From: Alphaproteobacteria bacterium
Lineage (GTDB): Bacteria; Pseudomonadota; Alphaproteobacteria; Micavibrionales; UBA2020
Assembly: GCA_016794125.1 (NCBI GenBank)
Contig: JAEUKT010000004.1
Coordinates: forward strand, 507,460 to 571,459
Reading direction: 5' to 3'
Length of the DNA stretch: 64,000 nucleotides
The notes below the pieces were generated by a model, which saw only the letters and a list, made by a program, of their open reading frames with translations, was not told the origin of the DNA and did no database searches. Below, piece after piece: positions 34,022 to 43,443 of the stretch (within the stretch, counting starts at the first letter, position 1; every line of letters begins with the position of its first letter). A program made the translations under genes and the position numbers.

Positions 34022-34921
34022 ATGGCCGATACCGTCACCGTCTTCGACCGGAAACTCCTGCGCGCGCGCCGCGAGCGCGCGGCGGCCGGTATTGCGTCGT
34101 TCGATTTCCTTTATCAGGATGTCGCGTTGCGCCTGTCCGACCGTCTTGACCTGATCAAAAAAGAATTCGCAACCGTCCTCGACCTCGGCGGGCATGGGGT
34201 GATGGCGGAGCATTTGCGGGTGAGGGCGGGGACGCAGTTTGTGGCGACATCCGACCTGTCACGCGGCATGGCGGCGCAGGCGGCGCATGGCGTTGCGGCG
34301 GATGAAGAATTCCTGCCGTTCAAATCCGGCAGCCTCGATGCGGTTGTCAGTAACCTTGCGCTGCATTGGGTGAACGACCTGCCGGGCGCGCTGGTGCAGA
34401 TCCGCCGCGCGCTGAAGGCCGATGGCTTGTTTCTTGCTGCGGTACTGGGCGGCGAAACCTTGCGCGAATTGCGCCAGTCGCTGCTGGAGGCAGAAATCGC
34501 CGTCACGGGCGGCGCGTCGCCTCGCGTGTCGCCCTTTATCGACGCACGCGATATGGGTGCGCTACTGCAGCGCGGCGGTTTCGCGCTGCCGGTCGTCGAT
34601 AGCGATATCATCACCGTTGATTATTCCAGCCCGCTGAAGCTGATGCAGGATTTGCGCGGCATGGGCGCGACGAATGCGGTTTATAACCGGTTGCTGAAAC
34701 CAACGCGCCGCGCTGTGATACTGGAGGCGGCGAAGATTTACGCTGAAAAATTCGGCGATGCGCAGGGGCGCGTACCCGCCACCTTCCAGATCATCTATGC
34801 CATCGGCTGGTCGCCCCATGCCAGCCAGCAAAAACCCATCCAGCCCGGCAGCGCGAAAATGAAGCTCGCCGATGCGTTGGGCACCCAGGAAATATCGACG
34901 GGCGAAAAAGCGCGCCCCTGA
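34022..34921 (+). CDS. NDUFAF5/BioC-like SAM-dependent protein
   Basis: The 299-residue protein has the alphaproteobacterial NDUFAF5-like start (FDRKLLRARRERAA, FLYQDVALRLSDRLDLI), motif I TVLDLGGHGV and ALHWVNDLPGALVQIRRAL. In mitochondria the homologue hydroxylates an arginine of complex I subunit NDUFS7, so a role in complex I assembly is likely; methyl transfer is uncertain. It converges with ubiG without a gap, sharing a boundary at 34921/34922. Confidence 0.85.
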   Translation: MADTVTVFDRKLLRARRERAAAGIASFDFLYQDVALRLSDRLDLIKKEFATVLDLGGHGVMAEHLRVRAGTQFVATSDLSRGMAAQAAHGVAADEEFLPFKSGSLDAVVSNLALHWVNDLPGALVQIRRALKADGLFLAAVLGGETLRELRQSLLEAEIAVTGGASPRVSPFIDARDMGALLQRGGFALPVVDSDIITVDYSSPLKLMQDLRGMGATNAVYNRLLKPTRRAVILEAAKIYAEKFGDAQGRVPATFQIIYAIGWSPHASQQKPIQPGSAKMKLADALGTQEISTGEKARP

Positions 34922-35680
34922 TTATTTCACAGCCGTCAGGAAATAATTCACATCCATATCCGTCGCGCTCAATGAAAAGGCGCGGTCGATCGGGTTAAAT
35001 ACCAATCCGCGCACATCGGTGACGTCGAGCCCGTGTTCCTCGATATGCTTGGCCAGTTCCGACGGCTTCAGGAATTTTTTCCAGTCATGCGTGCCGACGG
35101 GGACCCAGCGCAGGATATATTCGGCGGCGATGATGCCCAGCGCGTAAGATTTCGGCGTGCGGTTGAGGGTCGACAGGATCAGCATGCCACCGGGGCGCAG
35201 GATGGCGCAGAGGGCGCGCATGAATTCCTCCACATCGGCCACATGTTCCACGATTTCGAGCGCGGTCACGACATCATATTGCGCGCCCTTGGCGGCCAAT
35301 GCCTCGACGCTGGTGGCGAGGTAATTTATTTTCAAGCCATGCGCTTCGGCATGGGATTTCGCGATCTTGATATTTTCTTTGCCCGCATCCACGCCCGTGA
35401 CATCCGCGCCCATGCGGCAGAGCGGTTCGGCAACGATGCCGCCGCCGCAGCCGATATCGGCGATTTTAAGGCCTTGTAAACTTTTCACCGCATCTGGCAG
35501 GTCGAAATGTTCCGACAGCATGCGGCGGATATATTCCATGCGCACGGGGTTGAGCCGGTGGAGCGGGCGCATCGGGCCCGATTCATCCCACCATTTCGCG
35601 CCGAGAGAATCGAACTGCGCGATCTCTTGCGCGTCGATTGTGGATTTTTTCGGCGGTGATTTCAGATTTTTTTTGGTCAT
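34922..35680 (-). CDS. ubiG: UbiG: ubiquinone O-methyltransferase
   Basis: The 252-residue protein has the UbiG landmarks WWDESGPMRPLHRLNPVRME, motif I IADIGCGGGIVAEPLCRMGA, VTGVDAGKENI, EIVEHVADVEEFMRAL and GGMLILSTLNRTPKSYALGI. It catalyses both O-methylations in ubiquinone synthesis, at the membrane. The Lys-rich N-terminus (KKNLKSPPKKS) is a short extension. Together with ubiA at 57.7 kb it shows a ubiquinone-based respiratory chain. Confidence 0.95.
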   Translation of the reverse strand: MTKKNLKSPPKKSTIDAQEIAQFDSLGAKWWDESGPMRPLHRLNPVRMEYIRRMLSEHFDLPDAVKSLQGLKIADIGCGGGIVAEPLCRMGADVTGVDAGKENIKIAKSHAEAHGLKINYLATSVEALAAKGAQYDVVTALEIVEHVADVEEFMRALCAILRPGGMLILSTLNRTPKSYALGIIAAEYILRWVPVGTHDWKKFLKPSELAKHIEEHGLDVTDVRGLVFNPIDRAFSLSATDMDVNYFLTAVK

Positions 35681-35848
35681 TACATTGCATTTTATATATT
35701 TTTTCCCGCTGAAAAAACACGGATTTCGCCGACATAAAATAACCGGTTAACAAGACGTAAATACGCCCCTTTGTTTCCTTAACCAAGTTTTCATAAGCCC
35801 AACGTATGTTCGATTTGGGAACAAGAAAAAAACAAAAGGGGCAGGCCA

Positions 35849-36301
35849 ATGATTACAAACTTTCAAAGCATCGTGAGCGTCGCAACCGTACCCGCAACCG
35901 GCATGGTGGCAGCTGGCGCAATGGCTGTGGCGGCTGCGGTCGCGGTCGGCTTCCTGTTCATCTTTAACGAGGCGTCGTACCAGAAACGCGCACAACGCCT
36001 GAACTTCACGCAATACGCGCCCAAGACCCATGCGGCGTCGGCTTTCCATACCGCGCTGGTGAACGATAACGGCCCGCGGGTCGAGATCAAGGCCGATGCG
36101 CCGGTGTTTGCAGGCGAAATGCTGGCGGTGGTGCGCGATCTGGCCGCGCGCGTCATGACCGGCAAGGCGGATATCGCCGAGCTGCTGTCGATGCTGGATA
36201 CCCTGCAGCGCATGGGTATCGATGTGCAGGGCCTGTTCTCCTTCCTCGCGCCCCAGACCGCGATGGAAATGACCGAAGAAGCCCAGTTGCAGCAGGCTTA
36301 A
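35849..36301 (+). CDS. Membrane-anchored hypothetical protein
   Basis: I do not recognise this 150-residue protein. It has one N-terminal membrane helix with many small residues (AAGAMAVAAAVAVGFLFIF, residues 21-40) followed by a soluble helical domain (PVFAGEMLAVVRDLAARVMT, LLSMLDTLQRMGIDVQGLF). AGGGGCAGG precedes the ATG. Two unknown genes follow on the same strand with short gaps, possibly an operon. Confidence 0.7.
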   Translation: MITNFQSIVSVATVPATGMVAAGAMAVAAAVAVGFLFIFNEASYQKRAQRLNFTQYAPKTHAASAFHTALVNDNGPRVEIKADAPVFAGEMLAVVRDLAARVMTGKADIAELLSMLDTLQRMGIDVQGLFSFLAPQTAMEMTEEAQLQQA

Positions 36302-36371
36302 CCGTTTGCGGTTTCAGGGCAGGCATGGCATCCTTGACGGCAAGCCCGTCACCCCGTAAGTGCCGCCTGAT

Positions 36372-37226
36372 ATGGACGATTTCAACACAGCGCTGATCCG
36401 CGAAAAGATCATTTTCATCGACGCCGCCGCGCCCCAGAAAACGGATGCGATGGCGGAGGGGCAGCATGTTGTCCGTTCCAACCGTTTGCTGCTCAACCTG
36501 CCGGGCGACAAGGGCGTGGAGCGGCTGGTGATACGCTCGCAGACGATGCCCGGCACGTTGCGCCTTGCCGCCGCCGCGCTGATGGATTTCTGCGCCAAGG
36601 GAAAGTTCAGCGGCCGCGGCCCCGACTGGGACGAATTGTGGGAACGCGTGCGCCCGCCGTATGACAAACGTTATAACCCCGACAACTGGGCGGCGGTTTA
36701 TGTCGATGGCCGGAATGTTTTCAAGACCAACGCCTCGACCTATGCCGATGTGATCGAACAATGCGCGCAGGTGGCGACCGGCAATTACGACCACGCCATC
36801 ACCGTGACCGAAGGCGCGCTGCGCCGCATCGGCAAGGACATGCAGATCAGCCATTCATCGACCGTCGCCGCCGTGTTTACGAACGAGGAAGGCAGCCTGC
36901 GCACCGCCATCGTCAACCGGCGCGCCGGAAAAACCAACGCCTTCAACTTCGTCGCGAATGGCGGCGACAGCGACCGGCGCGTGCAGCAGGTGCTGTTCGT
37001 GACCGCGTCGATGCTGGAATCGCTCAACCTCAAGCTGACGCTGGATGTGCTGCATGTAAAAATGCGCAAGCACAAGGCCACGAAGCCGGAGCAGCAGCAG
37101 TACAACGCGCTGCTGGGCCGCATGGAGGCGCTGTACCGCCATATCGAAAGTTTCGAAAACGAATTCAACGCAAAATACCGGCCGGAGAAGCCCGCCTTCT
37201 TCAAGCCAGAAAAACAGGGAGCTTAA
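36372..37226 (+). CDS. Hypothetical protein, 284 residues
   Basis: A soluble protein with no family that I recognise. Visible stretches include ERLVIRSQTMPGTLRLAAAA, WAAVYVDGRNVFKTNASTY, AITVTEGALRRIGKDMQISH and a helical C-terminal third (KATKPEQQQYNALLGRMEAL) ending in KPAFFKPEKQGA. ATG 36372 is used; a GTG four codons earlier is possible, and neither has a strong ribosome binding site. The next gene starts two bases after its stop. Confidence 0.72.
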   Translation: MDDFNTALIREKIIFIDAAAPQKTDAMAEGQHVVRSNRLLLNLPGDKGVERLVIRSQTMPGTLRLAAAALMDFCAKGKFSGRGPDWDELWERVRPPYDKRYNPDNWAAVYVDGRNVFKTNASTYADVIEQCAQVATGNYDHAITVTEGALRRIGKDMQISHSSTVAAVFTNEEGSLRTAIVNRRAGKTNAFNFVANGGDSDRRVQQVLFVTASMLESLNLKLTLDVLHVKMRKHKATKPEQQQYNALLGRMEALYRHIESFENEFNAKYRPEKPAFFKPEKQGA

Positions 37227-37228
37227 TC

Positions 37229-37822
37229 ATGGATAAATCCGGACTCGAGAAAATGCTGAAAATGACAGATTCCGACAGCGAAACCGACGCGATCATGGGG
37301 TTGCGCGGCATACAGGGCGGCTTTCGCGCCGAAGGCCTGACGCTGGCCGAAGCCGTGCTGTTCGCCTTCGACAATATCGCCGTCATGAAGCAGCGCAAGC
37401 CTGCGGTGACACTCGAGCAAAAACCCGCCGTCCCCGAAGCGCCGAAGCCCGTGACCACGACAGGGATGCCGAATTGCCGGATGCCGAAACCGGGGCATAT
37501 CGAACTGATCGCGCCGGGCGCGCCCTCCGGCACCGTCATCGCGCTGCCGCCCTCCGCCGCCGAAGACGCGGCGCATATCGCCGACCACATGAAAGACGCG
37601 CTGGTGGCGTCCGTCATTAACAAAAGCCGTTTTAAACTGAAACTGTTCGACGTCAAAAACGCGCGCGGTGAAATACTGGAAACCTGCCTGCAGGCAGAAT
37701 ACGACCGCGACGGCATGGCGGTCGTGAAAATCTGGACCAACGTGCGCGGCGAATGCGCCAACCTCGCAACACTGCTGCGCAAGGCGGCGGCACAGGTTTA
37801 TCCGGATTTGTATGCGGCGTAG
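37229..37822 (+). CDS. Hypothetical protein, 197 residues
   Basis: Starts at an ATG with GGGAG upstream, two bases after the previous stop. The N-terminal 65 residues are helical (MDKSGLEKMLKMTDSDSETD), a Pro-rich linker (KPAVPEAPKPVTT) follows, and the C-terminal 100 residues form a compact alpha/beta domain (DALVASVINKSRFKLKLFDV, GMAVVKIWTNVRGECANLA). I cannot assign a function. Linked by spacing to the two genes before it. Confidence 0.72.
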   Translation: MDKSGLEKMLKMTDSDSETDAIMGLRGIQGGFRAEGLTLAEAVLFAFDNIAVMKQRKPAVTLEQKPAVPEAPKPVTTTGMPNCRMPKPGHIELIAPGAPSGTVIALPPSAAEDAAHIADHMKDALVASVINKSRFKLKLFDVKNARGEILETCLQAEYDRDGMAVVKIWTNVRGECANLATLLRKAAAQVYPDLYAA

Positions 37823-37841
37823 TATCTAGGGAGCTTTTCAT

Positions 37842-38864
37842 TTGAGCTATTTAATCAAGCCTATCGGTTATGCTCTGATAATCTGGCTCAGTATGATGCT
37901 TCCGTTTCCTGAAGTTGCGCTCGGCGCTGAAGCGGGACAGGAATTGAGTGAAAAGGAAAAAGATCTTTTTCAGGCAGTTATTCATCAACGATTGGCGGTA
38001 GTACAAGACCTTATCAGTCAAGGCGTAAATGTAAATGTTGTGGATGTTAAAGGTGTGGATTCATTTATGAGGGGCGCAACGCCACTCATGTATGCTGCAA
38101 TGAAAACGACTGATACAACCTCCGCAAAATTAAAGATTGCGCAACTGCTCATCGAACATGGCGCAAATGTTAATCTCGCAGACAGAAATAAAGCAACAGC
38201 TTTGACATGGGCAGCCAGTACGGGAAATTTGGAAGCCGCCACTCTTCTCATCGAAAAGGGCGCGGATGTTAACGCTAGTGATGGCGTGGCGCTGGCTATG
38301 GCGACAAAAAATGAGAAGATTGACGTTGCTAGGCTTCTTATCAAAAAAGGGGCTGATATTAATGCCGGACCCGGAAGCAATAGTGGCAGTCCTTTGTTCT
38401 TTGCCGCGCAGGATGGAAACGCTGAATTTGTGAAGGAATTGTTCGACGGCGGCGCAACCCTTAATTATAGGGGCTATAGTCGTATAACATCTCTTATCGC
38501 TGCTGCGATGCAAGGACATACAGACGTAGTAAAATTGCTTGTTGAGCACGGGGCTGAAGCGAATGAAGGTGATATGAACGGCATGACCCCTATAATGTGG
38601 ATGGCGCTCGCGAACCCTAATCAAGGCTTAAACTACAGGGGAATAATCGAAATACTTCTTAATTACAGAGCTGAAATCGACGCCAGGGACAAAAAAGGAA
38701 TGACCGCGCTGATGCATGCTGCGAAGCATGGTCATAAACAATTTGTGGAATTTCTGGTTTTTAAAGGTGCCGACAAAGGCGCCACCGATAACGATGGAAA
38801 AACGGCGCTGGATTATGCTGAAGACAATAATCGTGACGACTTGACGAATATCCTAAAACATTAA
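37842..38864 (+). CDS. Exported ankyrin-repeat protein (lower GC)
   Basis: This 340-residue protein has an N-terminal signal or anchor (IKPIGYALIIWLSMMLPFPE) and about eight ankyrin repeats from residue 40 to the end, such as ATPLMYAAM, AQLLIEHGANVNLADRNKAT, VKLLVEHGAEANEGDMNGMT and MTALMHAAKHGHKQFVEFLV. Ankyrin repeats bind proteins. Translation starts at TTG with GGGAG about 11 bases upstream. Base and codon use are distinctly more AT-rich than in the neighbours, suggesting recent acquisition. Periplasmic or secreted location is likely. Confidence 0.85.
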   Translation: MSYLIKPIGYALIIWLSMMLPFPEVALGAEAGQELSEKEKDLFQAVIHQRLAVVQDLISQGVNVNVVDVKGVDSFMRGATPLMYAAMKTTDTTSAKLKIAQLLIEHGANVNLADRNKATALTWAASTGNLEAATLLIEKGADVNASDGVALAMATKNEKIDVARLLIKKGADINAGPGSNSGSPLFFAAQDGNAEFVKELFDGGATLNYRGYSRITSLIAAAMQGHTDVVKLLVEHGAEANEGDMNGMTPIMWMALANPNQGLNYRGIIEILLNYRAEIDARDKKGMTALMHAAKHGHKQFVEFLVFKGADKGATDNDGKTALDYAEDNNRDDLTNILKH

Positions 38865-39499
38865 AGCCTTTTCGCCACCGTCATGCCTTGCCCCGTATCC
38901 AGCATCATGCTGAGGTATTTTTCGGGGTTGGCGAGGCGGGTGTTGAAATCCTGCATGGCGGCAAGGGCGGTTTCGCGGATGCGGTCGGTGGTCTGGTTGT
39001 CCAGCACGGCGTTGAATAAAAACGTGTTGTCGCCGACGATCAAGCCGCCTTTGCGCACATTCACCTCCGCCCAATCCAGATAATTTGCGTAGTTGATTTT
39101 ATCGGCATCGATAAAGATCAAATCGAACGGGCCTTTTGCTGACAGCGCGGGCAGATTGTCGAGTGCGCGGCCGCGGATAACCTGGATATTTTTTCCGGCA
39201 GCGTATTTTTTAAAATGTTCTTCGGCGATATCGGCACGGCGGGCTTCGTATTCGAGGGTATAGATCACGCCGTCATCGGGCAGCGCGCGCGACATCCATG
39301 TCGATGAATAACCGCCCAGCGTGCCGATTTCGACAATTTTCTTCGCGCCGCTCATGCTGACGAGCAGTTGCAGCAGCCGGCCGTCTTCGGGTGGCACATT
39401 GATCTGGTCGTCGGGGTTTGTCATCGCGCTGCGGATGGCCTGCAAACCCTCCGGTTCGTGCGCGAACAGTTCGTGGATATATTGCGCGCGTGTTTTCAT
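38861..39499 (-). CDS. O-methyltransferase (CCoAOMT-like)
   Basis: The 212-residue protein has the SAM-dependent O-methyltransferase family 3 plan: RLLQLLVSMSGAKKIVEIGT then LGGYSS (motif I), VIYTLEYEARRADIAEEHFK, DLIFIDADKINYANYLDWAE with metal-ligand acidic residues, and GGLIVGDNTFLFNAV. Substrate unknown, usually a catechol-like compound. It is coupled by an ATGA overlap to the membrane protein gene upstream, and converges with the ankyrin gene with a four-base overlap. Confidence 0.92.
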   Translation of the reverse strand: MKTRAQYIHELFAHEPEGLQAIRSAMTNPDDQINVPPEDGRLLQLLVSMSGAKKIVEIGTLGGYSSTWMSRALPDDGVIYTLEYEARRADIAEEHFKKYAAGKNIQVIRGRALDNLPALSAKGPFDLIFIDADKINYANYLDWAEVNVRKGGLIVGDNTFLFNAVLDNQTTDRIRETALAAMQDFNTRLANPEKYLSMMLDTGQGMTVAKRL

Positions 39500-39840
39500 T
39501 GGATGAAATTTTTCATGATATAGGCATGGACGAAGTACCCGATGGCGATCAGCCCGATACCCGACGCATACATGGCCCAGAACGGCATGGGGAATTTCTT
39601 GGCCAGCAGGAACGGCACGAAAAACAGCAGCGACATGGGAATGGCGGTCAGGATGCTCAGCGCGAAATCGACGGATTTCTGCGGGTCTTTATATTCGCCA
39701 TAGGAAAATGCGAGAACCAACAAAGTACTGAGCGGCAGGGCGATGATAAACCCAGCAAGATCGGGCCGCTTGCCCGACAGCCATGACGCAAAGGCGATCA
39801 CAATCGCCGAAATCGCTATTTTTCCCGCCATCCAATACAT
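39496..39840 (-). CDS. Small membrane protein, DUF3147-like
   Basis: This 114-residue protein has four hydrophobic segments (ISAIVIAFASWLSG, FIIALPLSTLLVLAFSYGE, ALSILTAIPMSLLFFVPFLL, MYASGIGLIAIGYFVHAY). The pattern and length resemble DUF3147 inner-membrane proteins. Its stop overlaps the ATG of the O-methyltransferase in an ATGA arrangement. ATG 39840 is used; the long open frame upstream runs antisense to the sirtuin gene and is rejected. Confidence 0.72.
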   Translation of the reverse strand: MYWMAGKIAISAIVIAFASWLSGKRPDLAGFIIALPLSTLLVLAFSYGEYKDPQKSVDFALSILTAIPMSLLFFVPFLLAKKFPMPFWAMYASGIGLIAIGYFVHAYIMKNFIQ

Positions 39841-39896
39841 GCTATTCTCCAGTTGATTTATGGTGATAGTGCAGCAGAGAAGGGTTTGTTTCAAGT

Positions 39897-40601
39897 ATGC
39901 GCGTGGTGGTGCTGACAGGGGCGGGTATTTCGGCGGAATCGGGCATCCGCACCTTCCGCGCATCCGACGGGCTGTGGGAAGAACACCGGATCGAGGATGT
40001 GGCCTCGCCCGAAGGCTTCGCGCATGACCCGGCACTTGTCTATCGCTTCTACAACGCGCGGCGTAAACAATTGATGCAACCCGACATCCAGCCGAATGCC
40101 GCGCATGTAGCGCTGGCGAAACTGGAGCGCGAACTCGGCGATGATTTCCTGCTGGTGACGCAGAATATCGACGATTTGCATAAGCGTTCGGGCAGTCTGC
40201 GCGTGCTGCCCATGCATGGCGAACTGCGCAAGACGCGCTGCACCGCCTGTCTTGGCCTTGCCGACTGGGACGCGGATTTTGACGCATCCACCGTTTGCCC
40301 GGTTTGTTCCAAAGCCGGGGGCTTGCGCCCGCATGTGGTGTGGTTCGGCGAAATGCCGCTGTATATGGATGAAATCTACGCGCAGCTGGTGCAATGCGAT
40401 GTTTTCGCCGCCATCGGCACATCGGGCAACGTCTATCCGGCGGCGGGGTTCGTGGAAGTGGCGCAAGGGGCGGGGGCGCAAACCGTTGAAATCAACCTTG
40501 AACCGTCCAATATCGCCTCCGCCTTTCACGACCAGCGCTATGGCAAGGCTACGGAAACTGTGCCAGTATGGGTCGAACAAATTCTGGAAGCCCGCAAATG
40601 A
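39897..40601 (+). CDS. cobB: Sir2 family NAD-dependent deacylase (CobB type)
   Basis: The 234-residue sirtuin has [14 protein letters not shown] for NAD binding, [13 protein letters not shown], the catalytic His in PMHGELR, and a zinc ribbon with CTACLG and CPVCSK. The tyrosine and arginine of FYNARRKQL are the pair that allow succinyl-lysine substrates in class III sirtuins. It removes acyl groups from lysines of cytoplasmic proteins. The stop overlaps the next start as ATGA. Confidence 0.95.
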   Translation: MRVVVLTGAGISAESGIRTFRASDGLWEEHRIEDVASPEGFAHDPALVYRFYNARRKQLMQPDIQPNAAHVALAKLERELGDDFLLVTQNIDDLHKRSGSLRVLPMHGELRKTRCTACLGLADWDADFDASTVCPVCSKAGGLRPHVVWFGEMPLYMDEIYAQLVQCDVFAAIGTSGNVYPAAGFVEVAQGAGAQTVEINLEPSNIASAFHDQRYGKATETVPVWVEQILEARK

Positions 40602-41821
40602 CCGACTCCCTGCTGCCCATGCCCGTCACCGAAGTGCCGTCGGCAATCCGCCTGAATGAACAATCGGTGCGCAAATTGCGCATGGGTTATCCCTGGGTGT
40701 TCCGCTCCGAAGTCATTAATGCCAGGGCGGCCGATAATATCCCGCCCGGAACCATTGTGGATTTTACGCGCGACAAGGGCGAATTCGTGGGGCGCGGATA
40801 TTACAACCCCAAGGGCCAGCTGGTCGGCCGCATCCTGACGCTGAAGCAGGAAGAAAAGATCGAGAAATTTTTCATCCACCACTACATCGAAAACGCCGTT
40901 GTCTATCGCGATAAACTGTTCGGCCAGCCCTATTACCGCCTGATCCATGCGGAAAGCGACGGGCTGCCCGGCCTGATCGTCGATCGTTTCGGCGATGTGA
41001 TCGTGGCGCAGGTCAACACCGCCGGCATGGAAAAATTGTGGCCGCATGTGGAGGCTGCGCTGAAATCGCTGCTGAAGCCGCGCGCCATCGTGCTGCGCAA
41101 CGACAGCAACGCCCGTGAAACCGAAGGGCTGGAAAAATACGCCAAGGTCGTCCACGGCAAGCTGGACGATAAACTGGTCGAGGTGCATGACGGCGCGGCG
41201 AAATTCTACGCCGATGTGCTGGAGGGGCAGAAAACCGGCTGGTTTTTCGACCAGCGTGAAAACCGCCGCTGGGTGTCGCAGCTGACGCGCGACGGCTCGC
41301 TGCTGGATGTGTTCTGCCATACGGGCGGTTTCGGCATCATGGCGGCGCGCAACGGCGCGCAAAGCGTCACCTTCGTCGATAGTTCGTCCGATGCGCTGGC
41401 GATGGTCGAAAAGAACGCCGCGCTCAACGACGTGGCTGCGAAATGCCAGACGACGGAGGGGGCTGCCTTCGATGTCATGGAAAAAATGGCGCGGCTGGGC
41501 CGCAAATTCGATGTCGTCTGCGTCGATCCGCCTGCCTTCATCAAATCGCGCAAGGATCATGGCCCCGGCATGAAGGGCTACCAGAAACTGGCGCGCCTTG
41601 CGGTGCCGCTGGTGGAACGCGCGGGATTTTTGTTCTTCGCGTCCTGTTCGCATCACGCCGAAACCTATGAACTGATCGACACCGTATCGGGCGCGTTGCA
41701 GAAATCGGGGCGTCCGTACCAGCTGATCAAGGTAGCAGGGGCAAGCCCCGACCATCCGGTGCATCCGATGCTGCCGGAAACGGGTTATCTCAAGGCGTTA
41801 ACCTTTAGATTCCTTGATTAA
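40598..41821 (+). CDS. rlmI: 23S rRNA cytosine methyltransferase, RlmI-like
   Basis: The 407-residue protein starts at ATG 40598 overlapping the sirtuin stop. It has an N-terminal PUA-like domain ([20 protein letters not shown]), a central domain and a C-terminal class I methyltransferase with [58 protein letters not shown] and [12 protein letters not shown]. RlmI methylates C1962 of 23S rRNA; the exact site in this organism is not known. The plan fits the YccW/RlmI group well. Confidence 0.88.
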   Translation: MTDSLLPMPVTEVPSAIRLNEQSVRKLRMGYPWVFRSEVINARAADNIPPGTIVDFTRDKGEFVGRGYYNPKGQLVGRILTLKQEEKIEKFFIHHYIENAVVYRDKLFGQPYYRLIHAESDGLPGLIVDRFGDVIVAQVNTAGMEKLWPHVEAALKSLLKPRAIVLRNDSNARETEGLEKYAKVVHGKLDDKLVEVHDGAAKFYADVLEGQKTGWFFDQRENRRWVSQLTRDGSLLDVFCHTGGFGIMAARNGAQSVTFVDSSSDALAMVEKNAALNDVAAKCQTTEGAAFDVMEKMARLGRKFDVVCVDPPAFIKSRKDHGPGMKGYQKLARLAVPLVERAGFLFFASCSHHAETYELIDTVSGALQKSGRPYQLIKVAGASPDHPVHPMLPETGYLKALTFRFLD

Positions 41822-41968
41822 TTCCGGTTATATTTGACATAACTTATGCGGTTTGGTAAATTACTCGACATGCCGTTTGCCACTACCGCTGCGCGATTTT
41901 GACCGTTTCTCGCGAAGCCTTACCCGCACCCGGATAAAACAGCCGCTTTCATTTCTCGGGATAGATGC

Positions 41969-42403
41969 ATGTTGCCGCTGCTTGAAAAATTGATGGATGC
42001 CATTCACCGCGACCCCGGCAATCCCGCGGGTATCGCGGAATTTTTCAATTCTGCGACAGTCTTCTCAAAAAGCGACTTTGATAATGCAACCGGTGAACTG
42101 AAGCGCCGCTATAAAGATGAATACATCCCCGATGCCGTGCGTCGCGCCGAACAAACCACCAGCAAATCCGAAGTGGCGTACCTGAACGGGGTGGAGGAGC
42201 AGGGCAGGGCGCTTGCCGATCCCGGCGCGTTTTTCGATGCGCATCCGGACCTGAAGGGGCGGCTTCCGCAGGTGACCGTGGAATACAACGCAGAAATCCT
42301 GCGCCATACGGTGTTGGAAATCACCGCGACAGCCGGAAAGCTTGACGGGCTGCTGGTCGCGCCGCGCACCGCTTCGTTCCGCCGCAGCAAGGCAGAAATA
42401 TAA
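41969..42403 (+). CDS. Array protein 1: helical protein with C-terminal APRTASF motif
   Basis: This 144-residue protein contains a helical segment LKRRYKDEYIPDAVRRAEQ that is also in array protein 2 (MMRRYNDEFIPEVQRRQ) and, more weakly, in protein 4 (IIFEYDANFLPNAVK). It has no LRR-like part. The C-terminus reads LLVAPRTASFRRSKAEI. First of four adjacent genes; its stop overlaps the next start as TAATG. Function unknown. Confidence 0.7.
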   Translation: MLPLLEKLMDAIHRDPGNPAGIAEFFNSATVFSKSDFDNATGELKRRYKDEYIPDAVRRAEQTTSKSEVAYLNGVEEQGRALADPGAFFDAHPDLKGRLPQVTVEYNAEILRHTVLEITATAGKLDGLLVAPRTASFRRSKAEI

Positions 42404-43443
42404 TGGCCGCGCCGCTGCACATTCCTGGCGATATCGGCGACTGGATGGATGCGCGCACCGCCGCCGAAAGCGAGCCTTTTGCGACACCGCAGGAAATTTC
42501 CGGCAAGGCCGATAAAATACAGTCCATTTTCGATGCGCTCGACCAATCCCCCGCCGATACGCAACTCGTGCAGAGCTTGATCGCCGAAATCGGCCCGCGG
42601 CCCGTTTCCGGCGGCGTGGCATATCAGGCCGCGCAGGAAATGATGCGGCGCTATAACGACGAATTCATCCCCGAAGTGCAGCGCCGCCAGCCGATGACGG
42701 CGATGGCGCAAAGCGAACAGGCGGCGCTGGAACGCGCGCGCAACCTGTTGCGCAGCGAAACGCAGGTGCCTGCGTCGTCGCAATCGCAGCCAGTCGCGCC
42801 CGGCAGCCCCGAAAACAACCTGCGCCTGAACGGCATCCCCTACCGCAGCCGCGCGGGCGAAGTGATTGTGATGGGCGATGTGGATTTCAACGACCATACT
42901 ATGCTGCCCGACCTGACGAACGTGATCGTCAACGGCGGCTATTACATTTTTAACGTGCCGACAAAAAACATGTACGGCACGCCCAAATATGTCGGCGGAA
43001 ACTTCTTCTGCGGCAATAACGGGCTGGAGACCCTGGAGGGTGCGACACCGGAAATCGCAGGCGGTTTCAGTTGCAAGGACAACGACCTGAAAAACCTGCT
43101 GCACGGCCCGAAAAACGTCGGCGTCGATTATATAGTCGAGAACAACAAGCTGGAAACGGCCGAAGGCGCGCCTGAAAATCTGTCCGGCATTTTCAACATC
43201 GCGGGCAACCCCGGCATCCGCGATTTTGAACATGTACCGAAAACCTTCCGCGAGTTGCGCAGCGACCACGGCGTTTTCGCCAGCTGGGACGACGTTCCCA
43301 CGCACCTGCTGCAATCCGAAGAAAAAATCCTGCGCATCGCCCATGAATTCCGTGAACAGGTGAAGGCCGTGGTGCGCGAAACCGGCACGCTGTCGCGCCC
43401 CGTATCCGCGCCCAGAACCGCATCGTTTGCTAGGAAATCATGA
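42403..43443 (+). CDS. Array protein 2: LRR-like repeats, C-terminal APRTASF motif
   Basis: The 346-residue protein has an N-terminal helical domain shared with protein 1 and then, from about residue 140, repeats of a 20-22 residue LRR-like unit with the phage/bacterial form (PKYVGGNFFCGNNGLETLEG, AGGFSCKDNDLKNLLHGPKN, GVDYIVENNKLETAEGAPEN). It continues with a cap SDHGVFASWDDVPTHLLQSE also found in proteins 3 and 4. It ends in VSAPRTASFARKS. Coupled to the next gene by an ATGA overlap. No signal peptide. Unknown. Confidence 0.75.
   Translation: MAAPLHIPGDIGDWMDARTAAESEPFATPQEISGKADKIQSIFDALDQSPADTQLVQSLIAEIGPRPVSGGVAYQAAQEMMRRYNDEFIPEVQRRQPMTAMAQSEQAALERARNLLRSETQVPASSQSQPVAPGSPENNLRLNGIPYRSRAGEVIVMGDVDFNDHTMLPDLTNVIVNGGYYIFNVPTKNMYGTPKYVGGNFFCGNNGLETLEGATPEIAGGFSCKDNDLKNLLHGPKNVGVDYIVENNKLETAEGAPENLSGIFNIAGNPGIRDFEHVPKTFRELRSDHGVFASWDDVPTHLLQSEEKILRIAHEFREQVKAVVRETGTLSRPVSAPRTASFARKS

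Noticed and set aside
31129..34038. 969-codon frame on the minus strand
   Set aside because: It is antisense to the methyltransferase/Nudix-like gene, has a composition rich in His, Arg and Phe typical of shadow frames in GC-rich DNA, and lacks a ribosome binding site.
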